Shown here piece by piece: positions 50,360 to 61,054 of a stretch of 63,500 nt of DNA. The notes beneath the pieces were generated by a model, which saw only the letters and a program-made list of their open reading frames with translations, had not been told where the DNA came from and did no database searches. Each line of letters begins with the position of its first letter. Positions within the stretch are counted from its first letter, which is position 1. Location: the NCBI GenBank assembly GCA_009760855.2, contig WPIO01000169.1, positions 301,501 through 365,000 of the forward strand, in the 5' to 3' direction. The stretch comes from Cristatella mucedo. Lineage: Eukaryota; Bryozoa; Phylactolaemata; Cristatellidae. A program made the translations under genes and the position numbers.

Positions 50360-50700
50360 AGCTGAGCTGAGCTGCTGCATCAGTTCAGCTTCTTCGCGCC
50401 CTCAGGTCCTGTGTGGACAATAAATTAGCTGTTCCATTTCTTCGCTTAAAGACCACTGGCGACGGAAGCTTTCGCTCTGCATGTCCTAGACTGAGGAACT
50501 CGCTTCCACAATTCTTACATGACATTTCGTCTCCTGCTGCCAGCCATTCGCGACACATCCTTTCCAGCCGCCCTGAGCTGCTACTTTCACGCTACTCACT
50601 TCCGCGACTGCCCTCTTGACACAGCTACGCTTCTGCCTCTCTCTTAGTTGAGTGAAATGAAGTCTATTGGCTACCGTGCGCCCATCGAAATCCGCAAATC
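50360..50700 (+). mobile_element. LINE B 3' region, sense
   Basis: The + strand reads 'GCTGCTGCATCAGTTCAGC', CVDNKLAVPFLRLKTTGDGSF (open from 50413) and 'RLRNSLPQFL', then the LINE B 3' UTR including 'GGCTACCGTGCGCCC'. It is the mirror of 38700-39060. Confidence 0.85.
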
Positions 50701-50967
50701 GGCTTTGAGTGCTCCACCTTGAAAAATCTGCACAACACCCACTCGATCCCTTGTTGCGCTGTGTGGAGTTGCAGAGGAAGATACCTATATTTACATGACA
50801 TTACCTTACGTAGGCAGAGTGCTGCGGAATGACGAGCGGCCATTGCTCCACTGCCTGATGCAAACGCAGCTCGATTAGACATGCACAATGACAACATGCC
50901 TAACAATGTTACACTGGATGACATTGCGAATTTTAGCACAATTCGTTCGGTCACGTTTTATTTACAG

Positions 50968-51035
50968 CCTCTTTAAAGTGCCTAGAAAGAGACTAAATTC
51001 TCTGAGGGCGCTAAACCAATATATTGTTGTTATTA
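50968..51035 (+). repeat. LINE A 3' tail, sense
   Basis: CTTTAAAGTGCCTAGAAAGAGACTAAATTCTCTGAGGGCGC then ATTGTTGTTATTA. Its hairpin is intact. Confidence 0.8.
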
Positions 51036-51787
51036 TCAACATGAACAATATGGTTCTTTCAGCTTTCCCAAAGCAGACGAATGGCTCGCGATTCCATGTG
51101 CAAACGCGACTCCACAAAAGCCACGCTGCTAACTCTTTCTTAGGATTCCCGATGAGAGGGCAAATGACCAAGGGAAAAGGACAGGCACCTGCGGCGCGGC
51201 GCGGCTCAACTGGCAGTGGGTGGCTTTGCGACGAGCAACTAGGCGCTCGCTAAGGGTTCCGCGGGCACGTCTGACTGCGGTTACAGATCCAAACGCTGCG
51301 TCCTGTCGCCGTCGCGAACTTCAGACGAACAGAAACGCCGATGCTAACCTGCGACTGCTGTCGGAGAGTAGGGCCGGAATGTACGAACGCGCCGCGCGCC
51401 GCCGGAGGAAGTGCGATCGACGCGATGCGGCTCGCTGTAGCACAAGCGGAATTGCCATAGATATACATAGCTGCTTAACTGTTACGCCTACCCTGGACGG
51501 ACGATATGTCTATGACTCCAGTGCCGGTGAATTCAAATTCCGATTTTTGTATTTTATCATTATATTTTATAAGTTTTGAAATTATTTAAACAAATAATGT
51601 TAAGGTATCACCTTGTTATCGGAGGACAACTTGGGGCGACGTTGTAGCGCAACACCACTCGCCGCCATTTGCCGGCTTTGTGGTGATGAGAATAGACGTG
51701 CTGCTGAATATCCAAAGCATCCTCTGTATTTCTGGCGGATTGAGCGTTTACATATCTACGAAGGTATAGCTGAAGGACATTTTAGCT
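51036..51787 (+). promoter_or_regulatory. PABPN1: Region upstream of PABPN1
   Basis: Moderately CpG-rich at 51180-51440, then AT-rich at 51535-51605. The promoter and 5' UTR must lie here or slightly left. The ATG at 51788 sits in the context GCTATGG. No TATA box could be assigned. Confidence 0.4.
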
Positions 51788-53330
51788 ATGGCAGACAGCG
51801 GGGACCACGACGATTTCAAGCTGACTGCCGAAGAAGGCGATGACGCTACTGAGGCTAGTCGTACCGAGGACGGCGTTGACGTTTCGGCGGAGTTCGACAT
51901 TGGCGTCGAAGACCCGGTAGGCCACTTGATTGCGAGCTTGCTCTTGCGAAAACCAATCCGTTGTAAGTAGCAGTTCCGTTTTGTCAAAGTTCGTGTACTG
52001 CGCACAGGAGCTCGAGGCAATTAAAGCGCGCGTGAAGGAAATGGAGGAAGAGGCTGAGAAGCTCAAGGAATTGCAAAAAGAAGTTGAAGAACAGATGAAT
52101 CACAGCACGTCAGCTTCTAGTAAGCTCCCGCAGCGCAATCGTCTCCCAGCTGGCCTGTCAGCGACGTGCGAAGCTGTGATGATTGGTTTGAGTTACTATG
52201 ACGGCTGCGTGATATACTGTACCGGGCCTCTGAGCTTCGCACTGCTTCGAGCGTGTACCGCAGTTTCGGCTATGTATAGAGAGCTACAGTTTAGCGTCTC
52301 GACTTGCAGACGCCAGCCTGACCGTAGAAGAGAAAAAAGAAGTCGATGCCAGGTCGATATTTGTCGGAAACGTGAGTCCACGACCAGCGACAATGCGATC
52401 GGCAAGCTGTGACGGTTGCGCGGTTGCTGCGACGCACGGACACAGGCTGCTTGCTTGTCCTAGGTCGACTACGGTGCAACGGCCGAAGAGTTGGAAGCGC
52501 ATTTTCACGGCTGTGGCTCAGTAAATCGTGTTACTATTCTGTGTGATAAATTTTCAGGCCATCCGAAAGGGTAAGAGAATTTAGTGACCCGGTAATAGCC
52601 CAGCCTGCTGTGCTTCAGCTAGTCAACAATTGAGTTATTCCGAACTTTCCTCTTTCGAAGTTCTCTTCACCCGCTCAGGCGCAGCAGTGTTTCTCTATTG
52701 CATTTCAGGTTTGCGTACGTAGAATTTGCTGACAAAGATTCTGTCGAGACCGCCAAAGCGCTAGACGATTCTCTTTTTCGAGGGCGTCAGATAAAGGTAA
52801 TGCTTAAAGCTGTTTAAAGGGATGTCTATGTCTACCGCAATCGAATGATGTCTTTCACATGTTAGACTTCTGACTATAAACTGAGGAGTCACTCACAGCT
52901 GACGCGAGTCTATTTGGGCATGCCAGGTTTGCTGCTGTTTCAAGATAACTCCTTCATGTGCGGTGTCAACGTGCCTTATAGGTGGTGGTTAAGAGGACAA
53001 ATGTTCCAGGACGAAGCACGACTAACAGGCCGCCCAGAGGCTACAGAGGTGGTGGTGGTGGTGGTGGAGGTGGAGGCTATTTCAGAAGGGGAGGTGGCTA
53101 TAGACAGCCTCCACCTCAAGCGTATGGTGGCGGCGGGTATGGATATCCACCCCCGAGAAGGTTCTATAGAGGAGGATTCAGGTATTCTTGCTCCAGCCTG
53201 CCTACTGCTGCTTAGGTAGATGTGTCATTGCAGTAGCACCTTGGTGATTTTTGTGAAGGTCGTTTGCCTCAACCTGCTTTCTACTGTCAACTGTTGTAGA
53301 CCTCGAAGGCCCTGGTATTCACCGTATTGA
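51788..53330 (+). CDS. PABPN1: Nuclear poly(A)-binding protein 1 (PABPN1/Pabp2), seven exons
   Basis: Exons 51788-51916, 52008-52119, 52310-52371, 52464-52570, 52709-52796, 52982-53181 and 53300-53330; GT-AG; phases 0,1,0,2,0,2; 242 residues. The protein binds nascent poly(A) in the nucleus and stimulates poly(A) polymerase during 3'-end processing. An acidic N-terminus (1-43) leads into a coiled coil (44-75: [20 protein letters not shown]). The RRM (about 96-172) has RNP2 SIFVGNVDYGA and RNP1 KGFAYVEF with the family signature [20 protein letters not shown] and [10 protein letters not shown]. The C-terminus is Gly/Arg/Tyr-rich and ends RRPWYSPY, like vertebrate PABPN1. The last intron was decided by that ending: reading through its donor gives [10 protein letters not shown] and a stop instead. 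It lacks the vertebrate N-terminal poly-Ala tract. Introns are 91-190 bp. Identity is very secure. Confidence 0.96.
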
Positions 53331-53540
53331 AGACGGTCAGTTCAAGTTCACCTGTGAGTAGCTCGCATTTATGCTCTCGGTCATCCCAGAAAAGAAAAAA
53401 AAGAGCAAAGAATGAGCCGCTGTGATAGAACTTGCACTTGCACACATTCGTTAGCAGCTGCACTGAAGTATGGCCGTATTCTCCTCTGTCGTACTTGGGT
53501 TTTGTGCTTGGCTGCTTGCTTGGCGTTTAGCCTATTTCAG

Positions 53541-53633
53541 GTCAGCTTCGACTGCAGAAGGGTCCAGCCCTATGGTGCTGGTTTCTTCTGCGAGATTAAT
53601 GGTGTTCCCGAGTGCTCACAGCACTATGGGTAA
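53541..53633 (+). pseudogene. LIM zinc-finger half-domain exon or exon relic
   Basis: After TTTCAG at 53535-53540 the + strand codes for VSFDCRRVQPYGAGFFCEIN and then GVPECSQHYG, followed by TAA (or a donor G|GTAAC at 53629). The pattern F-x-C-x2-[V]-x2-P...G-x-F-x-E-x2-G-x-P-x-C-x2-H-Y is the second half of a LIM domain, but one zinc-binding Cys is replaced by Val. No first-half LIM exon was found nearby on this strand. It may be a relic or a duplicated orphan exon. The upstream part of the open frame (53412-53540) is not LIM-like. Confidence 0.45.
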
Positions 53634-54480
53634 CCAAGCATTTATTTATGAGAAAAAAATGTTAACTGGGCTTATATTAAGATCTGTACAATAGTGTATA
53701 AAGAGAAATATATATTTGTTTAAGCCCACACTGTTTTTTTGCCATTGCACTGTAGTCACTTGCTGCTCAGTAAAGCAATCGACTTTTCATGTTTGCGCAG
53801 TGAACTGCTGCTATTCGTAGAAATTAGCATTTTCCGATGGTTAAAAAATGATGTTAAGCTCTTGTGCTGTGTGATGCTAGCGATACAGGAACGAGTTCCT
53901 ACACTACCGGGTGCAGATCCTCACCATCACCATCAAGACTTCATTTACCTTGCAAGCAAGTCAGGAAAGAATGCCGATCTGTTTTATAGCTTCGGATCAA
54001 CTTTAGCTGCTGTTCAAAACGGGAAACTTTTTTAACTGAGTACTCCCTAGTCGTCCAAAGAATGCTGTTGCTTTTCAAAACCCAAGTAATAAGGTAACAG
54101 TTTCCAATCCAAGGTGATAAGCTCCTTTGTCTCCATGCAAAAAAGGCTATCATTTAGTATTTTTGCCGGAATTTTGACGAGAGCCTACCATGTCAACCTT
54201 TTAATTAAACTTGCACATTAAAAATGTATAATATCTTCCTTTTGCAAGACTCCCAAGTGCTAAGTCATGGATTTAAGTTTGTGCAACTCGGTACTTTAAA
54301 CAGCCGTAATATATTCGTATAGCATGTCCATGCAGAGAACAAATAATCCTGCATCAACACAATGGACAAATCTCAAGGCCCAGAGTTACCTTTTACAAAG
54401 GTTTTCTTTAATTAACTTAGTCCGTTTACATTAGTATTCACAATAATAATTAAAGCTAAAGTGGGAGCTCGACCGTTAAA
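53634..54480. other. AT-rich intergenic, nothing recognised
   Basis: It probably contains the PABPN1 3' UTR end. The only poly(A)-signal variants I saw are weak (for example AGTAAA near 53770). Confidence 0.35.
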
Positions 54481-54486
54481 ACTGGC

Positions 54487-54562
54487 CGATGATGCCCAGG
54501 CGAGATACGAGGCGCTCGTGAAAGACCTTGGTAGTATCAAACTCAGCCGACAGGTCAGAGTA
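54487..54562 (-). repeat. LINE A motif A scrap, antisense
   Basis: GATGATGCCCAGGCGAGATACGAGGCGCTCGTGAAAGACCTTGG...GTATCAAACTCAGCCGACAGGTC aligns with 17195-17275 of the LINE A copy. Confidence 0.7.
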
Positions 54563-54654
54563 ACGAGCCGAGGCCTGATCTACAGCTTGGCCTACCTGGT
54601 ACCTCCCGTGTAATCGACACCGACTTTCCTCCTAGTTGAGGTTATGTGCACTTC

Positions 54655-54775
54655 AGCCGTACCGAGGTCGTGGATTCAAATCCTGTGGTGCGTGATCCTT
54701 TATTGCAGCTGCAAGTGGTGGTGCTAGCCGTATAGGCACTAATGTCGAAATACAAGAGGCTGTTGAATACGCTAT
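54655..54775 (+). repeat. SINE2 fragment, degraded
   Basis: B-box GAGGTCGTGGATTCAAATCC, then GATCCTTTATTGCAGCTGCAAGTGGTGGTGCTAGCCG and AAGAGGCTGTTGAAT. The head is lost. Confidence 0.65.
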
Positions 54776-54779
54776 AATA

Positions 54780-54972
54780 CTATTTGGTAGCCAACAGACT
54801 TACCCAGCAACAAAGAGTGCGAACCGTAGCAGTCACGTGAGCAGTTTAGGTGGAGTCAGTAGCATTGAAGTAGCAGCTGTAAAGGATGAGCCGTGGTCGG
54901 CAGCAGGAGAGAAGTTATGCAGGAATCGTGGAAGCCGGTTCCACAGTCTAGGATCTGCAGAGCTAAAGCTTC
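54780..54972 (-). mobile_element. LINE B, antisense, left part split by the solo LTR
   Basis: 'GGTAGCCAACAGACTT...' to 'GCAGAGCTAAAGCTTC' is the LINE B 3' UTR and coding end. It continues at 56310 with CTTCTGTCGCCAACTG. Confidence 0.85.
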
Positions 54973-56309
54973 TGTAGCGCCCTGCTGGCTTAGGCTGAAT
55001 TTTAGCGCGAACAAGAGCTGTTCGGCGGCGGGCTAGAGCCCCTTTGTCCTGGAGCAGTGAGCCAGAGAGGAGCGTCAGTGCGGTTAGAGAGGAAGCGCTT
55101 AGGAGCAGGCCAGGAAGCTCGGAGACGAGCAGCCGCGATTCGGCCTTTAGAATTGGTCCGATACTCGCGGAAGCTGCTGATAGATATTGGCTGGCCTGTC
55201 AACCCCCGCCTTCCCTCTTCCCAAGAAAGAAGCGTCTGGAACCCATTCGCCATTCAAGCTGGACGGAGGTGCCCTGCCAGTGGCCTGGGAACGGTAGTCA
55301 TTCCTTTCCGTAATGGGCCAAGGTGTCCGGGCCCAATACCACTAAGCTCTTGCCCCATTGTCTCAGCCAAGTATTTAAGAGTCGAGCGACGCTCGCTCTG
55401 GGTCTTTTGCCTCGTGTCTTTTTGTCTGTGGTCTTCTGTCTTTGGTCCGGCTCCGCCGTCGGACTCGTTTTCTCTGGAAGCGAGGGAGGAGGGCGGGCTG
55501 TTCGCCAGCGATTGACGGAACAGGACGAGACAGCTCTAGGAGGATTCGGTGGAACCCCACCGAACACGGTCGTATCGCGCCCGAGCTGGCATTTTGTGTG
55601 TTCATTCGTGTTTTGTGTTTCTTTTGTGTCGTGTGTGTGCGCGCTAGCACGTGCTCTCGGCATAGGGATTTGCCGGCGCGAGCTAGGCGTAGTCGGCGTG
55701 TGTGGAGCTCTAGTTCACCGGGTAGGGTTTAGGCTCCGGGTCGCGCTTCAGTGTGGAGAAGTATTTCCTCCGCAGGAGTGCTTGAGTTGGCGTGTGTGGA
55801 GTATTCCGGTCGCACTGATGGAAACCGAGTTCTAGTTCACCGGGTAGGGTTTAGACTCCGGTTCGCACTTCAGTGTGGAGAAGTACTCCCTCCGCTCGAG
55901 TGTTTAAGTTGGCGTGTTTGGGGTATTCCCTCGGCACAGATGGGAACGGATTCCTAGTTCACCGGTTAGGGTTTAGGGTCCGGGTCGCGCTTAGTGTAGA
56001 GGAGTATTCCCTCCGCAAGAGTGTTGAACGTGCGAGGAGTGTGGAGATAAAGCTGAACTAGACGCGCAGCGACTTTGTGCGCTTGCGAATAAAGTTCAGT
56101 AAAATCCCCAATTTGTGTGTCTTGCTTCCAATTCACGCCGCGGACTCACGACCCCCTTTAGTAACGGTAAGCAGGTCAGCGCCAGAAACGCTCGTTTCGT
56201 GGCGGCCAGCTTATTGCGCGTAGGCGCGCACCGAACGGCATTAGGCGATAGGCTACGCCGCTAGGTAAGCGGCAGGTCAAGCTTACCCCGCCGAGCCTTC
56301 GGCGTTACA
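54973..56309 (+). mobile_element. Solo LTR (1337 bp), TG...CA ends, CTTC target duplication
   Basis: It starts TGTAGCGCC and ends GGCGTTACA, short imperfect inverted ends. CTTC flanks both sides (54969-54972, 56310-56313) inside LINE B. A TATA-like GTATTTAAGA is at 55371 and AATAAA is at 56088, so U3 is about 400 bp, R about 700 bp and U5 about 200 bp. Between them lie three tandem 122-bp units starting at 55711, 55833 and 55955 (the last one partial). No gag, pol or primer-binding site is present. End sequences fit Ty3/gypsy-type LTRs, but assignment needs an internal region. Confidence 0.82.
55711..56045 (+). repeat. 122-bp tandem repeat within the LTR (about 2.8 copies)
   Basis: Each unit begins TAGTTCACCGGGTAGGGTTT and contains CAGTGTGGAGAAGTA and TGGAGTATTCC segments. 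The units differ by scattered substitutions. Confidence 0.9.
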
Positions 56310-57180
56310 CTTCTGTCGCCAACTGTCTTTAAGCCGAGGAATGGAACAGCTAATTTATTGTCCACACAGTACATGACGGGACGAGGAGGCTGAAACTGGT
56401 GCAGCAGTTCAGCTAGGTGCGAAGGAGCCAAGCCATGGCGGGCCTTGTGGGTCAGCATAAAAACTTGGCTCTATATCCGTTTCTCAACCTGCATCCATCT
56501 TGGCTCTTCTAGCAAAGGAGACACGTGCTCAAACCTCTGGGACTTGAAGACTAGCCTTGCAGCCATATTTATAGCCAGCTGCAGGGACCTGCATGCTATC
56601 TTTGGTACCCCAGCTAAAAAGCAATTACAATAATCAAGCCAAGACAGAACTAAGGGGCTAGTTGATTTGTTTTGCTAACCACTGTGAAAGACAGCTTCTA
56701 ATCTTGGATAAGGATTGGACGTGATGGCTAGCTTTAGAGGCAGTCTTCTGAAAGAAGCTTTTAAGATTGAGGCAGCTGTCGTAAATGACGTCTAGATTTC
56801 GAGCACGTTGTGATGGTCGCACAACAGCATCGCCTATTAGAAGAACAGCCTTATAATCCAGCCACACGCTTATTTATTGTCATTTAATTTCAAGAAGTTT
56901 TCCGACATCCATGATCGAATTTCGGCCAGGCAAGCATCCAGTCTCATCGAATCTGTGGCAGATTCCGACGGTTTGAACGACGAATACAATTGAGTATTGT
57001 CAGCATACAAGTGATCCTATTCCACGGGCCTTAATCACTTCTCCCAGAGGTTGGTATACATGGAGAACAGGAAGGGACCGAGGACGGACCCTTGAGTGAC
57101 TCCACAGGTGACCCGTCTCGTGTGTGAGACCTGACCCCCACAAGACACGGATTGAACACGATCACACAAGTACGACTGAA
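56310..57180 (-). mobile_element. LINE B, antisense, right part after the solo LTR
   Basis: It resumes at CTTCTGTCGCCAACTGTC and continues through 'KARHGLAPSHLAELLHQF' (minus strand, open 56458 to 56261), the YADD region at about 56990-57010 and the GVTQGS-like block at about 57080-57110, to 'GTGTGAGACCTGACCCCCAC'. Multiple indels make it dead. Confidence 0.85.
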
Positions 57181-58125
57181 ACGTTTCCGCGACAGATTGA
57201 TTTCCGACTTAGTCCAGCCAACAGCCCGTGTCCTAATCCGAAAGGCTGGTAGGAAAGGGTTTCCTCGGAAAGACGCCCAGTCAACACCGGCAGAAGTTGA
57301 GTTCCCCGCTGCAGACATTGCAGAGTTGTATGAGAATATAAATACAAGGAAGATATGTATTTTAATAAAGCCGTTTGGGGAAAGGCAGCAGTAGCAAGTA
57401 ATCTGCGCCAGTGTAAAGTGCTAAGTAACGTGCGCCGTTACGGGTTTGTGGGTGGATTTGGTAAACAGACGAACTAGGTATTCTATGCAGAAAAGGCCGA
57501 AGCATTTGTTACAATGCATAAGCATTCCACATTAAAGGACCTGCTCTTAGCGCCTCAAACAGGACAGCTCCGAACAAGAACAGCCGACGAACAGTCAACG
57601 AACGACAGCCTTTTTAATTTTGGCCAGGTTGCACGGGACGAGCCCCGAGGCTTTGATTGGTCGGCTCGACCAAGAATGAGCTAAAAAGTTGACCGATTCT
57701 CTTGATGAGTCTGCAAACTTGCTCCTCCCCTTAAGTCGCGTGACGTGTGGTGACAAAGGCTCTCAGATCTATGGGAAATCTGTCCACAATCTGCGGGGAA
57801 AGTCTGCCGGGTAAACGCAGCCCAAATCGGCATTCATGCGACAGCCTTGGAATACGTGAAGCAATGGTGATCCCGCAGAGTGAGTTAATTCTTAAAAAGC
57901 TGACGAAGTTCCTTCCGGACGGAAGGAGCAGCGGGGAGAGGGCGTTCGGCTGCTGGGAGGTTATCTTCCCTAGCATAGATAGTTGCCCAACGTTACACCG
58001 GACAGCTAGCTAAATTTTCCTAGCTTTCGAGAGACCTTTCGGTTGCAAATCTCTCCAAAATCACAACAACATTGGCTCGACCGTCAAAAAATCTCAGACT
58101 GCATTCTATGCAATAGCTGAAAGTA
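57181..58125. other. Unassigned sequence with poly(A)-signal-like AATAAA at about 57363
   Basis: An open + frame (57152-57394) partly overlaps LINE B and has no recognised domain. AATAAAG near 57363 and a GTGCGCCGTTACGGG segment suggest another decayed LTR, but no ends were found. 57740-58015 is an unrecognised open frame. Confidence 0.25.
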
Positions 58126-58127
58126 TA

Positions 58128-58190
58128 TTGATTGTAAAGTGCCTAGAATGAGATCAATTATCCGACGGCGCTACACAAGTGTGTGTAATG
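58128..58190 (+). repeat. LINE A/SINE1-type 3' tail, sense
   Basis: TTGTAAAGTGCCTAGAATGAGATCAATTATCCGACGGCGC: the shared hairpin, with a partly decayed stem. Confidence 0.65.
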
Positions 58191-58287
58191 TTATCGCGTG
58201 TCGATGCGGTCAACTTGAAGCTGCCTCGAAGCCGCTTTGAACTAGGCTAGTTGAGCGCGGCCGAGTTAGTCCTTTGTGGGCTCCGAT

Positions 58288-58448
58288 ACATACACACATA
58301 CATACACACACATACATACATACATGGATGCATACATATATACATACAAGCATGCATGCATGCATGCATGCATACACACATACATACATGCATACAGGCA
58401 TATATATACACACACACATATATATATACATATATATAAGTATTTGTG

Positions 58449-58486
<38 letters not shown>
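58288..58486. repeat. Compound microsatellite (CATA, CATG, TA, AC)
   Basis: Mixed ATACAC, CATACATA, GCATGCATGCATG and a final (TA)n at 58450-58484. The long Tyr/Ile/His open frames here are artefacts. Confidence 0.96.
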
Positions 58487-58488
<2 letters not shown>

Positions 58489-58754
58489 CAATGTATATAA
58501 CACGCATAAGCTGAAGTCGCTGCTTGACGAAACGCCTGATAACATCAGACGAAACGAGTGATTTAATGGAATAATAAAAGTGCGGTAGCAAGATTTATAA
58601 GTCAAACGTTAAAATGAAAATGTGGTAAGATCTTTTGAGCTAGCTCCCGGCTGGTAAAATCAGAGACACAATGTAAACTGTAATGTAACAAACGCTCTGT
58701 AGTGGCTCTTGAACTCACCTCCTTTGCCGCAAGCACAGCGCACGTAACGGCCGC

Positions 58755-58920
58755 GCTGGTTTGGCCCAGCGGTTAAGGTGCTCGCTGTTAATGACTGAGG
58801 TCAAGGTGAATGTATTTGACGACTGAGGTCGCGAGCTCGAGTCCTGTGGCATCTGCGAGGCGCCTGAATAGGGAATAAGTTCTCTTACTGCCCTACATGA
58901 ATGCATTATATATTATATGT
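58755..58920 (+). mobile_element. SINE1 copy with internal duplication
   Basis: The head GCTGGTTTGGCCCAGCGGTTAAGG is followed by two TGACTGAGGTC segments (a 35-bp internal duplication), then the B-box side TCGCGAGCTCGAGTCC and the GCGCCTGAATAGGGAATAAGTTCTCTTACTGCCC tail. Confidence 0.8.
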
Positions 58921-59814
58921 TATACAATTGTTCTAGTAACGTTAGATGCGGAACCAATACTGGCGCTGCTAGTGATAGATACTCGAAGCACAGCTAACGA
59001 TAACAACACAAATACGCCGGTGTTCCGACGGAGGCTTAGCGCGGAAGCAATTGAGAACGCCCATGCTTAAATAACAAATTCATGTGCTTAAGGTTTAGTT
59101 GTGCGAGGCCGCGGAGGGTTCGCGTGCGTACCGCACTAGCCGTAGCTCACGGTTGACTAACCGTCTCACTGGATTGCTTTGTTGTAACGTCTAAATCATA
59201 GATGAGGATATATCCACGATTTCAAGTTATTTTTAATTCAGGAACCACTAACAAAATGTCAAGTACTATCGTAATCTGGCTTATAGGTATAGTCTGGTAG
59301 TCATTTTATTATGCCGCCCTGGTTTGGCCCTCAGTTGAGACGCTCGCCTTTGACGACCAATAAAGAGTTAGTGATCTTAGCGTGCTATACAAATTAATTA
59401 TCTTTTAACGTATTCCAGCTGAATGAGAGCCTTTTTTAAAATCCATACTAGTAAAGTAAGTGTCGGCTGATTCAACCGCCTCAATTATTTAGTGACAGAT
59501 ATTATCTATTGTAGAACTCAAAATACATGAGCTGTGTCATGCAATAGAAGTGGCTAGCTTAGACCCAAGGCAGTCAATGAGGTAGCAGTTGCTTAAATGG
59601 TTCTTGCTCAATTCAATTCGAATCTACGTTTGCAGTCATAAGCTAAGACCTACTGACAAATTTAATTGCTTATTGCTGCATTAGCTTTATGACAGTTAGC
59701 AAAATCAGTCGATAAGTTGATAGTACTTCAAAAGTTGAACTTATATTTAATTTTATTAATCTTAAAATTTATGCTTGTTGCCGTTATGCATGTATACCAC
59801 CAACCATTTATTAA
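58921..59814. other. AT-rich intergenic with a SINE1 head scrap
   Basis: 59316-59400 resembles a decayed SINE1 head and tail (CCCTGGTTTGGCCC...GAGACGCTCGCC...AGTGATCTTAGCGTGC). Nothing else was recognised. Confidence 0.4.
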
Positions 59815-59910
59815 CGCTTTCTTTGCAGCAAATGTCAAGTGCCTAGAAAGAGATCAAGGTCTCTGAGGGTCCTATGCAAGTGTATTCTAATAATAACTAT
59901 TATATTTAAT
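59815..59910 (+). repeat. LINE A 3' tail, sense
   Basis: CTTTGCAGCAAATGTCAAGTGCCTAGAAAGAGATCAAGGTCTCTGAGGGTCC then TAATAATAA: a hairpin tail with an ATT-type end. Confidence 0.8.
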
Positions 59911-61050
59911 ATTTGTCTTTCGTGAAGTTCAGTCAAATTGTTATTATCGCTAATAGCATGGCTCTTAAATATTCCCGCAACAGTAATTCATCCTGCTCAT
60001 TGGCTACCGTGAGAGCGAGCAACTAATTCTTTGAAAGACTTCCCAAAATTATTTGGCTTTTCTGGTTTTTATGAGAATAGGTCATCCACTGAAAAACAAG
60101 ATTCATTACTGCTGAATAACAACGTGGAGAGCGTCAGTCTTGCAGTCGTCAGTGTGTTTCAAATTTGCAAGCCTCCAACGGCGAATGTCAAGAAGGCGCG
60201 AGTTTAGTTTGCGATTAGTCAAGGCCGACTCAGGGTGACGGAATGACGTGAATGCCAGGATGTCGTAAGTATGAACGCTGAACAGTTTCCGCGATTAAGT
60301 GGCATGTCAACGCGCTGCCGCGAACAAGCTTGGAGCGCAGTGCATGTCACACAGCGAGCCCTGCGGGACGTTGACCTTATAACTGCGCGTTGGCCGATCG
60401 CCTTATCCACCGATTTTCGGTGGAGGTCACTTGGCTGCAATTGCATCTGTCGAAAGTCCGTTCGAGACACTTTGGATTAGACGAAGGATTTGGGATTCGT
60501 TAGAGGCGCAGATAAGCACACTTGCATACTCACGCTACAGCGCTCCCCGAGCTGATGCAATTTTTTCAGCGAGTCTAAAAAGCCCAACGCGTCTCCGGTG
60601 CTGCAATTGTCATTGCATGGTATCATGGTATGCCTGCACGTATGGCAATCACTGGCCATCAGTTGCCATACGTGGTTTCCAGCAAGTATGAAATGGCTAT
60701 ACATATCTCGTGACGCACTACGAGTGGTTCAATATTATTATTATTATGACGGTTATAATTATTATTAGGTGCCCGCGTGAGCTCGGCGATGGTCGGCCAC
60801 TGAACTTGTCCTGTCCGAGTTAAGGTCACGGCGGTCGCTTCCTGTAGGAACATTGCCATGAAACGCCATGTCGCCCTGGATGCTTTGTTGGTCCTACTTC
60901 TGCTGTGGATTACAGGCTCGTGCACCCTCTGGCAGGATTTCCCACGCTGATCACTGCAGGGCTTTTCATTAATCATTGATGAGTTTAATCCTTACTTTCT
61001 CATTGAATCGTCGCCTGTCACGGCACTGACTTCGCTGCTGGTTCTCAGCG
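59911..61050. other. Unrecognised; open frames of unknown origin
   Basis: Frames at 60271-60480 (+), 60219-60470 (-) and 60477-60704 (-) show no domain I know. ATT and TTA repeats at about 60735-60768 mark a decayed LINE tail. Confidence 0.3.
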
Positions 61051-61054
61051 CAGG

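Noticed and set aside
53182-53215. PABPN1 ending at TAG 53213-53215
   Set aside because: A downstream exon at 53300 restores the conserved WYSPY terminus in the correct phase; the TAG end is kept only as a possible intron-retention product.
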